NCBI GenBank assembly: GCA_016788425.1
Contig: JAEURQ010000002.1
Span: 62,001-126,000 of the forward strand
DNA length: 64,000 bases
Reading direction: 5' to 3'
From: Chthonomonas sp.
Lineage (GTDB): Bacteria; Armatimonadota; Fimbriimonadia; Fimbriimonadales; Fimbriimonadaceae
Made by a program: the position numbers and the translations under genes. Under the pieces are notes generated by a model. The model did no database searches. It saw only the letters and a list, made by a program, of their open reading frames with translations, and had not been told where the DNA came from. Numbering within the stretch: position 1 is the first letter of the stretch; every line of letters starts with the position of its first letter. This document shows positions 16,805-24,371 of the stretch, one piece after another.

Positions 16805-17831
16805 TGACCAGGCCCTCCTTTTCGTCGAGGCTAAACAGGCGATTCATCCACTGCACCGCGCCGCCCGCCGCGCCCTTCACCAAGTTGTCGATGACCGACG
16901 TGATGACGACCTGGTTGCCGCTGACGGCCACGCCCAAGTGGCAGCGATTGCTGCCCACGATTTCCTTGAGAGTGGGCATTCCCGCCGCGACCTTGACGAA
17001 CGGCGTATGTGCATAAAATGCAGAAATGAGGTCGGTTACAGCGGCGGTGGACATCGGCTTGCGAAGAGTCGCGAAGCACGTCGCATGAATCCCGCGGGCG
17101 AACGGCCCCGAGTGCGGCACAAAGGCGACGGTCAGGTCGGGCGCGTGGGCTTGCAGAAGCCGGCGGATCTCCGGCGTGTGGCGGTGCACCAGCGGTTGAT
17201 ACGCCCACATAGAGCTTTGGCGATGCGGATGGTGAGTGCCCGCGCCAAGTTGACGCCCCGCGCCCGTGCTCCCCGTGATGGCGCTGACCTGAACCTGCGG
17301 CTCAATGAGCTGGTTCGCGACGAGCGGCGCGATTGCGAGTGTTATGCCGGTGGTGAAGCAGCCTGGGTGCGAGATCATCGCTTCCGGCGTTTCCTTGTCC
17401 AGGTCCGGCAACCCGAAATGAAACTGCGGCAAGAGCGTTGGCCCCTCATGCGGCTTGCCATAAATCTGCTCGTACTCGGCGGCATCGCTGGTGCGGAAGT
17501 CCGCCGAGATATCCACGACGCGAGCCGACGTTCCGCCGGCCAAGAGTTCTTCTAGCACGCGCGCCGTTTCGCCATGCGGCATCGCGCTGAACAGGGCCAC
17601 TTGCCGCTTGCCCGCCAATCGCGGCTTGGCGGATTCGAGATCAGTGAAGGTCAGGTCTTCGGCGACACCGGTGAGGTGCGGAAACACTTCGTCGATGCGC
17701 GTGCCGACCTGACTGGTGGATACCACCGATTCGATGCGGAAATAAGGGTGATTGAGCAAGAGGCCAAGGCATTCAGCGGCGACGTAGCCGCTGCCGCCCA
17801 GGACGATGGTGGGAATGGATTTGTTAAGCAT
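16782..17831 (-). CDS. argC: N-acyl-gamma-glutamyl-phosphate reductase
   Basis: Reduces acylglutamyl phosphate to the semialdehyde with NADPH. VLGGSGYVAAECLGLLLNHP is the Rossmann start, and SHPGCFTTGITLAIAPL contains the catalytic Cys. 349 residues is normal. ATG 17831 overlaps the upstream P-loop gene by 8 bp; an in-frame TTG six bases earlier is less likely. A 13-bp palindrome nearly identical to the argR promoter operator lies inside this gene at 17010-17022. Confidence 0.94.
   Translation of the reverse strand: MLNKSIPTIVLGGSGYVAAECLGLLLNHPYFRIESVVSTSQVGTRIDEVFPHLTGVAEDLTFTDLESAKPRLAGKRQVALFSAMPHGETARVLEELLAGGTSARVVDISADFRTSDAAEYEQIYGKPHEGPTLLPQFHFGLPDLDKETPEAMISHPGCFTTGITLAIAPLVANQLIEPQVQVSAITGSTGAGRQLGAGTHHPHRQSSMWAYQPLVHRHTPEIRRLLQAHAPDLTVAFVPHSGPFARGIHATCFATLRKPMSTAAVTDLISAFYAHTPFVKVAAGMPTLKEIVGSNRCHLGVAVSGNQVVITSVIDNLVKGAAGGAVQWMNRLFSLDEKEGLVNAVPGWI
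17010..17022. promoter_or_regulatory. candidate intragenic ArgR box in argC
   Basis: TGCATAAAATGCA differs at one position from TGCATAATATGCA in the argR promoter operator. Both have TGCAT/ATGCA arms with a 3-bp A/T centre. Under random equal base use about 0.04 matches this good are expected in 64 kb, and AT-rich sites are rarer still in this GC-rich segment. Function is inferred. Confidence 0.45.
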
Positions 17832-18876
17832 GTGCAAGGGAAATGGTGTGGAGCAGGTGGTCGGTCAGGTCCTGTGGATCGTGGCGCGCGTTGATGCTGC
17901 GCACCTTGGTTTCGCGTTCGATCGCCGAGACGCCGGCGAGGTTGTCGGTGGCCGGCCCGGTGATGAGCGCGAGCGGAAGCTGGTGCCGATCGCGCACGAG
18001 GTTGGCGCCGCCGAGCGCGCCGACGGGGTCGGCGGCGGCGAGAATGACGCAGCGCAGGTGCGGCGCGATCTCGGGGTCGTCCAGAATCGCGCCGACGCCA
18101 TAGTCGCCGATCAGCCCGTCGCCGAGTTCAAGCACAATCACGTCCGGCCGAGCCTGGGCGAGGCGGTGAATCATCTGCTTGGTGAGCGTTGGCGCGTTGC
18201 TGGCCTGGGTCGTGACAACGCCCAGGTCGGTGAAAATGACCACCTCGCTCGCGCCCGCGTCCTGCATGCCGAGGATGTCGCGGCGCAGACTCACGCCGGT
18301 GGTTTTGGCTGCGCTCACCTTGAGTCCGCGGTGCGTCAGTTGCTGAATCACCGTGAGGCACGCTTCGGTCTTGCCCGAGTTCATGCTCGTGCCGACCACC
18401 GCGATGATCGGTGGCAAGTCGCGCAGTTGCGTTGATGGAAGGCTCAGGTCGGCGGCGATGTTGGCCGGAACCCCACGTCGGCTGTTGAGGTCAGGGAACG
18501 CCATGACGTTCCCGATGACCTCGCACACGTGCGGCTGGCCGACCATCGGCGAATAGCTCGTGCAGGTGCCGAGCACGCCGCCAAGGTTTAGTAGGTTAAT
18601 CTGGTCGCCGGTCTTGAGCGACGTTGGGATGACACCGGCATAGCCCTGAACCGCGTTTCGGTGGCCAAGCGCCCCGGCGATGATATCGCCCGGCTTGATC
18701 GTGGACATGCGGCCCGAAATGAGTTCGAGCGAGTTGTACTGCGACTTGCTCGTGAGCACGCGGACGGCAATGACATCACCCTCGCGGCAAGGGTACTGAT
18801 CGTCCAGCCGAGCCTCGCGTCGCAGGTTACAGTTCAGCGTGACGCTGGCGATTTTGTCGAGCGTGACCGGTCTCAC
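17824..18876 (-). CDS. P-loop NTPase of BioD/MobB/DUF1611 type in arginine operon
   Basis: A 350-residue cytosolic protein of unknown role. Residues about 1-150 form a beta-rich domain (REGDVIAVRVLTSKSQYNSL, GDIIAGALGHR), followed by a SIMIBI-class P-loop, AVVGTSMNSGKTEACL near 159, with downstream acidic motif VIVLELGDGLIGDYGVG. The P-loop resembles those of dethiobiotin synthetase, MobB and the DUF1611 C-terminal domain. It is placed between argG (4-bp overlap) and argC (8-bp overlap), so it is co-translated with arginine enzymes. None of the known arginine steps needs such a protein; regulation, amidation/ligation or transport of an intermediate are all open. I do not assign a function. 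Confidence 0.7.
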   Translation of the reverse strand: MRPVTLDKIASVTLNCNLRREARLDDQYPCREGDVIAVRVLTSKSQYNSLELISGRMSTIKPGDIIAGALGHRNAVQGYAGVIPTSLKTGDQINLLNLGGVLGTCTSYSPMVGQPHVCEVIGNVMAFPDLNSRRGVPANIAADLSLPSTQLRDLPPIIAVVGTSMNSGKTEACLTVIQQLTHRGLKVSAAKTTGVSLRRDILGMQDAGASEVVIFTDLGVVTTQASNAPTLTKQMIHRLAQARPDVIVLELGDGLIGDYGVGAILDDPEIAPHLRCVILAAADPVGALGGANLVRDRHQLPLALITGPATDNLAGVSAIERETKVRSINARHDPQDLTDHLLHTISLAHA

Positions 18877-20066
18877 GAATCGCCTCCGGCGCGGCCATGG
18901 AGGATTCCGGCTAGGCCATAGAGGCGGCTAAAGCCCTTGGCGTCATCGGCGGTCCATTCGCCCATGGCCTCGCCGTACACGGCGCGCGAGGCGGCGTGCA
19001 AGGAGTGCGGCGAAGAAACTCCGGTGACGAACATGTTGCCGGGGCGAAGTTCGAATTTGACCTCACCGGTCACGCGCTGCTGCGAACTCAGGAAAAGCGC
19101 CTCGATTTCGCGGGCCGCGGGTTCGGTGAAAAGGCCCTCGTGGACCCACTCGCCGTAGCTCGCCGCCACGGTGTCCTTGAGCGCGATCTGGCGCTTCGTG
19201 AGGGTCAGCTTTTCGAGCTCGCGGTGGGCCGGCAGGATGACGCTCGCCGCCGGGGCTTCGAAGGCGACACGGCCCTTGATACCCAGGATGGTTTCGCCAA
19301 GATGGATGCCGCGGCCCAGGCCATAAGCCGCGGCCAACTGGTCAACGGCCAGAATAATCTGCACCGGCGAGCCGGTTACGCCGTCGAGCGCGACCGGTTC
19401 GCCTTGGCGAAACTCCAGCGTGTGAGTACTCGGTCGCAGGGCTTGTTCGAACGCGCCTTGGGTGCGCTGCCAAGCCTCGTTGGGGATGCTGAGCTCGGTG
19501 CCGGTGGTTTCCGCCCCGCCAATCGTCACACCCCACAGCCCCGAATTGATGCTGTAAGTCGCCTTCTGGCCGGGGAAGTCGAGCCCCTCGCTGGCCAGCA
19601 AAGCGAGTTGCTCGTCGCGTCGTGGCGCTTGGTCGCGAACTGGAGCCACGATTTCGACGCCCGGCGCCACCGTGCGCAGGGCGACTTCGAATCGGACTTG
19701 GTCGTTTCCGGCGGCGGTGCACCCGTGGGCAACCGCACCGGCTCCGATTTGGGCGGCGACTTTCGCGGTTTCGCGAGCCTGCAGCGCGCGCTCGGCTCCC
19801 ACGCACAGCGGATAGAGTCCGCCGCGCAAGACGTTGCCGGCGATGAGCCAGCGAACGACCTCACGATAGAACAATTCGGTTGCGGGCACGACGATGTGCT
19901 CCGCCGCGCCGAGCTTCGCGCTGCGTTCGGCGATCTGGCCGAGTTCGTCCGGCGAGAATCCGCCAACGTCAACGGTTACGGTCGTGATTTCGTACCCGGC
20001 TTGGCGCAGAACCGGGATGCACCAACAGGTGTCGAGCCCGCCCGAGAAAGCAAGCGCGAGCTTCAT
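18873..20066 (-). CDS. argG: argininosuccinate synthase (Bacteroidetes/Xanthomonas-like type)
   Basis: Joins citrulline and aspartate using ATP. The PP-loop is LALAFSGGLDTCWCIPVL (Cys where Ser is usual after SGGLDT). GGLYPLCVGAERALQA and HGCTAAGNDQVRFEV correspond to the divergent ArgG branch found with N-acylornithine carbamoyltransferases, not to the common YPLGTSLARP form. 397 residues. ATG 20066 overlaps the argR stop by 4 bp and its stop overlaps the P-loop gene by 4 bp. The enzyme branch supports the N-acylated route. Confidence 0.92.
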   Translation of the reverse strand: MKLALAFSGGLDTCWCIPVLRQAGYEITTVTVDVGGFSPDELGQIAERSAKLGAAEHIVVPATELFYREVVRWLIAGNVLRGGLYPLCVGAERALQARETAKVAAQIGAGAVAHGCTAAGNDQVRFEVALRTVAPGVEIVAPVRDQAPRRDEQLALLASEGLDFPGQKATYSINSGLWGVTIGGAETTGTELSIPNEAWQRTQGAFEQALRPSTHTLEFRQGEPVALDGVTGSPVQIILAVDQLAAAYGLGRGIHLGETILGIKGRVAFEAPAASVILPAHRELEKLTLTKRQIALKDTVAASYGEWVHEGLFTEPAAREIEALFLSSQQRVTGEVKFELRPGNMFVTGVSSPHSLHAASRAVYGEAMGEWTADDAKGFSRLYGLAGILHGRAGGDS

Positions 20067-20479
20067 GCCGTCGCTCCCAGCGCGCTCATCAGCGAGGCTT
20101 GGTCGGCGGCGGTGGCGGTGGCCACAAAGATTGTGTCGTCGCCCGCGACGGTGCCAACGATCTCCGAGCGACCTAAGTTGTCCAGTCTCACCGCGACTAA
20201 CTGCGCCGCGCCGATCGCCGTGCGCAGTACGAGCAGGTTCGGCCCGGCGGGTTTGAGCGACACCAGACCCAGTTCCTGGCTCTGCGGCGGCGTCGGCAGC
20301 ATGTAGCGGCCACGTTGCTTTTGTACGCCCAGGTCGGCCAGGTCCCGGCTGACGCTGCTTTGCGTGACCGCGTAGCCCGCCTGGGTCAGGCTGGTCTGCA
20401 GGTCCTCTTGCGAGCGCACCTCCTGCGCCGTGAGCAGGGAGCGGATGAGCTGCAGCCGTGCGTCCTTTGTCTGTGACAT
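20063..20479 (-). CDS. argR: arginine repressor
   Basis: ArgR/AhrC binds arginine as a hexamer and represses arginine genes. The N-terminal winged helix includes VTQSSVSRDLADLGVQK, and the C-terminal core ends with GTVAGDDTIFVATATAADQASLM containing the GDDT arginine-binding turn. From ATG 20479 it has 138 residues. A consensus promoter is placed so that transcription would begin at this ATG; the ATG at 20485 falls within six bases of the -10 box and is therefore unlikely. First gene of the operon, so autoregulation is expected. Confidence 0.95.
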   Translation of the reverse strand: MSQTKDARLQLIRSLLTAQEVRSQEDLQTSLTQAGYAVTQSSVSRDLADLGVQKQRGRYMLPTPPQSQELGLVSLKPAGPNLLVLRTAIGAAQLVAVRLDNLGRSEIVGTVAGDDTIFVATATAADQASLMSALGATA

Positions 20480-20480
20480 G

Positions 20481-20504
20481 TGCATATTATGTGCATAATA
20501 TGCA
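20481..20504. promoter_or_regulatory. ArgR operator (inverted repeat)
   Basis: Perfect 10-bp arms TGCATATTAT and ATAATATGCA flank GTGC. The right part also reads as the 13-mer palindrome TGCATAATATGCA (20492-20504). It covers the argR -10 box and spacer, so bound repressor would block the argR promoter. The motif resembles known ARG boxes (TGAATAATxATTCA-like and CATGCAT-like forms). Confidence 0.75.
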
Positions 20505-20514
20505 AAATTGTCAA
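20486..20514 (-). promoter_or_regulatory. argR promoter, leaderless
   Basis: On the reverse strand TTGACA (20509-20514), 17-bp spacer, CATAAT (20486-20491). Six bases later is the argR ATG at 20479, where transcription would start. There is no room for a ribosome binding site, so the mRNA should be leaderless. Confidence 0.75.
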
Positions 20515-20535
20515 CCCCCAGACTTGGGTTATACT
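20508..20535 (+). promoter_or_regulatory. promoter of metal-efflux operon, leaderless
   Basis: TTGTCA (20508-20513), 16-bp spacer, TATACT (20530-20535), then six bases (CGCAGC) and ATG at 20542. Its -35 hexamer overlaps the argR -35 hexamer on the other strand by five bases because TTGTCAA reads as a -35 in both directions. Confidence 0.65.
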
Positions 20536-20541
20536 CGCAGC

Positions 20542-20931
20542 ATGAGGAAGGTTGCGCCCTGGCTAATGCTTTGGTGCCTGCTCGTGGGTCTCGTCCACGA
20601 CCTCTTGCCGCACCATCATCACGGGTCGGCGGGCGCGGTGAGCGCCGAGCTTTGCTTCACGCAGGTTCACGGTCCTCATCAGGCCAATATTGAGTGTGGA
20701 GACCATGGCTGCCACGAGGAGATTTCTGGGCACGAAGATCGCGTCGCGGCCCAAACTCGGTCGCGCAACCTGGTGGTTGAGCCCTTCACTTGCAACCCCG
20801 TCGTGGCGTTGGGCATCGCGTTTCCGAGCCACACAATTCGCGAGCCCTTCATCGATCCGGTCGCTCAGGTGGCCAGTGGAGAAGGGGAGCATCGGCCCAA
20901 TCGTGGCCCGCCCGCGCTAGTTCTTAGCTAG
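20542..20931 (+). CDS. His-rich secreted or membrane-anchored small protein of efflux operon
   Basis: A 129-residue protein with a hydrophobic N-terminal segment (APWLMLWCLLVGLVHDLL) followed by potential metal ligands: HHHH immediately after it, then CFTQVHGPHQANIECGDHGCHEE with three Cys and several His. The remainder is a soluble tail. I do not know the family; position as first gene before the tripartite efflux genes and the His/Cys cluster suggest periplasmic metal binding. ATG 20542 is supported by the promoter spacing and by the N-terminal segment; upstream in-frame codons overlap the promoter. Confidence 0.6.
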   Translation: MRKVAPWLMLWCLLVGLVHDLLPHHHHGSAGAVSAELCFTQVHGPHQANIECGDHGCHEEISGHEDRVAAQTRSRNLVVEPFTCNPVVALGIAFPSHTIREPFIDPVAQVASGEGEHRPNRGPPALVLS

Positions 20932-21003
20932 CGCGACGAAGGTGTTTTGGCCGGCCGACGTCGCCGTTTTCGGCATGTTCGGCCCCGATGACCAATCCCT
21001 TCA

Positions 21004-22209
21004 ATGAAAGCAACTCGAATATTTTCCCTCGTAATTTTAACAGGGTCTTTCCATGCCTTGGCATTCGGCCAAGACTTGGGTGACCTGGTGCAAGTCGCGC
21101 TCAGCAAGAGCCAGCGCATCGCGGCTCAACGCCACTTGGTGCGGGAGGCCGAACTGGCGGCCGGATCGCTGCGATCCCCGCTCAACCCCGAACTCGAGAT
21201 CGCCCCGGGGGTGGGGTTCACCAACTCTGGCTTCGCGTTGGGGCAAAGCTTCGATGTCTCGGGCCAGCGTCGCGCGCTTGCCCAGATGGCCTTGACGTCC
21301 GTGTCGCTGGCCCAGGCCGAGGTCCGCAAAACGGAGCTTGAGGTCGGCGCGCAGGTGGTCGAGCAGTTGATGCGACACGCCGCGGCTCGCCGCGAGGCGG
21401 CCCTGGCTCAGACTGCGCTGAACCTCGCACGGACCACGCGCGACGCCGTGAAAAAGCGGCAGGAGATCGGCGAAGTCCCAGCGATTCAAACCAGTCGCGC
21501 CGAGCTTCAGGTGATCCGCGCCGAGCAGACCCTTGCCATCGCGCAGGCGCAGGTCGCCGATCAGAAACTCGCGCTGGGATTTTGGTTCGACTCCTCGATC
21601 ACCGATAGCCTGGAAGACGAACTGACCTTCGACAACACGGTTGACGGCAAGCCCAATCGGCCCGAGTCGGCGATCGCCATGGCTCACGTCGGGGTTGCGC
21701 TAGCCGACGAGCAGGTCGCCCGACGGGAGTCGGCGCCCAAGCTTTTCGTCGGTATCGCCGCCGACACGTGGAGTCTGGATCGACGACCTTTTCGTAGCGA
21801 GAACATTGGCCTGCAAGCGCGGTTGACGATGCAGCCGTTTGACCGTCGCACCAACCGCAAGCAGGTGCAATCCAAGGAGGCGGCCACCCGCGCCGCCCGG
21901 GCCGAGCTTGTCGAAATCGACCGCCGCATTGCCTTGGAGGTGGCGCGGGCGCAAGCCGAACTGGCCGCCGCCCAAGCCGTACGGGAGCGATACGCGAGCG
22001 GGGTTGTGCCCCGAGCCGCCGAACTGGTGCGAGCCATGCAAGACGGCTACACGCAGGGATTCGTGACCCTTCTGGAACTCCTTGAGGCGCAGAACACGCT
22101 CGCCGAAACCGCAACCGAAGCCTCGGCGGCGACGCTCCGATTCCAGTTGGCCCAACTCAAACTCATGACCGCCTTGGGGCAAGTCCCGGGCACGGAGGTG
22201 ACGCGATGA
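21004..22209 (+). CDS. TolC/CzcC-like outer-membrane efflux protein
   Basis: A 401-residue outer-membrane factor that forms the exit duct of an RND efflux system. It has a signal peptide (TRIFSLVILTGSFHALAFG) and two repeats of long coiled-coil helices with the OEP pattern, for example LVQVALSKSQRIAAQRHLVREAEL and the second-repeat LVRAMQDGYTQGFVTLLELLEAQNTLAET. It ends by overlapping the adaptor gene by 4 bp. The 72-bp gap upstream shows no clear promoter, so it is likely transcribed from 20535. Confidence 0.88.
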   Translation: MKATRIFSLVILTGSFHALAFGQDLGDLVQVALSKSQRIAAQRHLVREAELAAGSLRSPLNPELEIAPGVGFTNSGFALGQSFDVSGQRRALAQMALTSVSLAQAEVRKTELEVGAQVVEQLMRHAAARREAALAQTALNLARTTRDAVKKRQEIGEVPAIQTSRAELQVIRAEQTLAIAQAQVADQKLALGFWFDSSITDSLEDELTFDNTVDGKPNRPESAIAMAHVGVALADEQVARRESAPKLFVGIAADTWSLDRRPFRSENIGLQARLTMQPFDRRTNRKQVQSKEAATRAARAELVEIDRRIALEVARAQAELAAAQAVRERYASGVVPRAAELVRAMQDGYTQGFVTLLELLEAQNTLAETATEASAATLRFQLAQLKLMTALGQVPGTEVTR

Positions 22210-24371
22210 AACGAACCTTACTGTTGACATCGCTGCTTCTTGCGGCGACCATGGCTCGAGCGGGCGAGGAAGATCACGCGCATGGGCCGGACGGTCGGCA
22301 CCTTCCGCCCACCCAGACCACCTCGAATCCGGAATCGCAACTGCTGAGTCACCACGACCTTCGGATTGAGGGCGCGGACGGCAAGTCCATGCTCGGCTGC
22401 ACCGTGGAGAGCAAGATTTGGCGCAAGGACAAGCCGAGCGAAATCGTGCACACCGAGGCGAACGCCTATGAGGCGGAGAACGAGGTTTACGGCTCGCACA
22501 TGACTTATCGCGCGCCCGGCGAGTACGTGATTTCGGAGGGCATTACATTCCCCGATGGCCGTAAGACGACGGTCGAGTTTCCGATTATTGTTGCGGCGGA
22601 ACAAGCCGCTGCCGCCGAAGACGAGCATGCTCACGGGCCGAACTATCTGGCCATTGTCGGCGGAATTCTCGGCGTTGGCGCGGCTCTAGTGATCGCTTTC
22701 CGCATGGGTAAACGGAGCGGACGCGGCCCGATGGTGGCCATGCTTTTGCTCAGCGGCGTGCTGGTCACTGGGCCACGCGCGCAGGAATCCGAGGCGGCGC
22801 ATGCGCACGGACCCGATGGTCGGCACATCATTCCGATGGCCAGCAAGGGTTCGGTCGGGCCGAAACTGCCTGCTTACGTGGGCCAAGCGGGTTCGGAATC
22901 CCAAACGAAAACTGTTGAGGGCGTGAAGTTCACCCTCACGATAGAGAACGAAGAAACTGTCCCCGACCCCGACGTCGTGCAACTTTCCGAGCAGGAAGTC
23001 CGGCTCACCGGACTGAAAACTGCCCAGGTGCAGGTGTCGCCTGCCGCGGGCGGCATGTACGCCACCGGGCGAGTGCAGGCCAACCCGAACGGGCGGGTGA
23101 TTGTAAACTCGCGAACCGGCGGTCGTGTGCTGACGCTTAGCGCGTTGCCGGGCACCGAGGTGCGAAAGGGCCAGGTTCTGGCGGTGCTTGAAAGCACCGA
23201 ATTGGCCGATGCGCAAGCCTCCATGAGTGCGGCAATTGCCGACCAGCGGCAAGTGGCGGCCGCCGTGCAAAGCGCTCGCTCGGCGATTGCCGCGGCCGAG
23301 AGTCGCGTAGCGACCGCGGAGCGAACCCTCGCTCGGCAACGACAGTTTGCAAAGGCGGGAGAATTTAGTTCGCCGACGCTTGAAGCAGCCAAAGCCGAAG
23401 CATCTCGGGTCGCCGCAGAACTCAGTTCGGCGCGGACTCGATTGATGGCCACTGAGGCGACGGTGGGGCGGTTGGCGCGTGGCGTGGCGAGCGGTGTTGT
23501 GGCTCAGCGCGAACTTGATGCCGCGCGCGCCGAAGTCGCGTTGGCCAATACCGCGCTCGGAAATGCCCATCGCCAGGATGCCGTGGCGAAGGCGGCGCTC
23601 GCCCGCGAACAAGGGATCGCCAAGCAAGGCTTGCGCGACGCGAAGGAAGTTGAACAAGCCGCGGCGGACCTGAGCCAAGCTCGGGCCGAACTCACGAGTC
23701 GGCGCAGTGACCTGACTCGGGCCATCGCCGATCAGGCTCGCGCGGCAACCGCGCTGCGGATTAGCGGCGATCAGGTTCGCCTGCTTGGCGGGCGACCCGG
23801 CGGCGGCCATCGCATTAGCATCACGGCGCCCATTTCGGGCGAAGTGGAATCGCGGTCGGTCAGCCTCGGCGAGACCATCGCGAGCGGGCAGCAACTCTTT
23901 GAGCTGCTCAATGCGAGCGTGGTTTGGGTGATCTGCGACATCTACGAAAAAGACATTCGCCGGGTGCAGATCGGTCAGCATGTGGACGTCGTGGCCGATG
24001 CGCTGCCAGGGCTGACTTTCCCCGGCGAGATCGCGTTTGTCCACAACGAGGTCGAGGAGAAAACTCGCACCACCAAGGTACGCGTGGCGATCAACAATCC
24101 CGGCGAGCGGCTGAAGCAAAACATGTTCGTGCGAGCCCAAATCGGCATCGAATCGGGCCGCCAAGTGACGGTTCCCACGAGCGCCGTTCAGATCGTTAAG
24201 GGCATGTCCATGGTCTTTCTCAAGCAGGGTGAAGGCGTGTTCCGCAAACACATCGTGCAGGTGCAGAGCACCCTCGGCGACAAGACGATTTTGCGGACGG
24301 AGCTACCGCCCGCGAGCGTTGTGGTCACCGACGGGTCTTACCAGTTGGCGGCGATTGCCGGGAGTCGGTAA
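22206..24371 (+). CDS. RND periplasmic adaptor fused to N-terminal FixH/YtkA-like domain
   Basis: A 721-residue protein, much longer than ordinary CzcB/CusB adaptors (about 400-500). A first signal peptide (RTLLLTSLLLAATMARA) is followed by HAHGPDGRH (24-32), an Ig-like FixH/YtkA-type domain (about 40-130), HAHGP (141-145) and a membrane helix at 147-165. A second hydrophobic segment beginning at Met176 looks like another signal peptide and leads to a second HAHGPDGRH (199-207). From about 245 on it is a standard adaptor: beta-barrel and lipoyl halves, a long alpha hairpin (about 335-510), and the membrane-proximal barrel TAPISGEVESRSVSLGE. Two once-separate genes appear joined. The His motifs suggest metal capture. 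Confidence 0.85.
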   Translation: MKRTLLLTSLLLAATMARAGEEDHAHGPDGRHLPPTQTTSNPESQLLSHHDLRIEGADGKSMLGCTVESKIWRKDKPSEIVHTEANAYEAENEVYGSHMTYRAPGEYVISEGITFPDGRKTTVEFPIIVAAEQAAAAEDEHAHGPNYLAIVGGILGVGAALVIAFRMGKRSGRGPMVAMLLLSGVLVTGPRAQESEAAHAHGPDGRHIIPMASKGSVGPKLPAYVGQAGSESQTKTVEGVKFTLTIENEETVPDPDVVQLSEQEVRLTGLKTAQVQVSPAAGGMYATGRVQANPNGRVIVNSRTGGRVLTLSALPGTEVRKGQVLAVLESTELADAQASMSAAIADQRQVAAAVQSARSAIAAAESRVATAERTLARQRQFAKAGEFSSPTLEAAKAEASRVAAELSSARTRLMATEATVGRLARGVASGVVAQRELDAARAEVALANTALGNAHRQDAVAKAALAREQGIAKQGLRDAKEVEQAAADLSQARAELTSRRSDLTRAIADQARAATALRISGDQVRLLGGRPGGGHRISITAPISGEVESRSVSLGETIASGQQLFELLNASVVWVICDIYEKDIRRVQIGQHVDVVADALPGLTFPGEIAFVHNEVEEKTRTTKVRVAINNPGERLKQNMFVRAQIGIESGRQVTVPTSAVQIVKGMSMVFLKQGEGVFRKHIVQVQSTLGDKTILRTELPPASVVVTDGSYQLAAIAGSR

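Noticed and set aside
15931-16807. Overlapping plus-strand frames opposite argD
   Set aside because: Shadow frames of a GC-rich gene; argD has intact PLP motifs on the minus strand.
22686-24251. 521-codon minus-strand frame opposite the adaptor gene
   Set aside because: His/Arg-rich mirror of the adaptor; no motif, no start signal.
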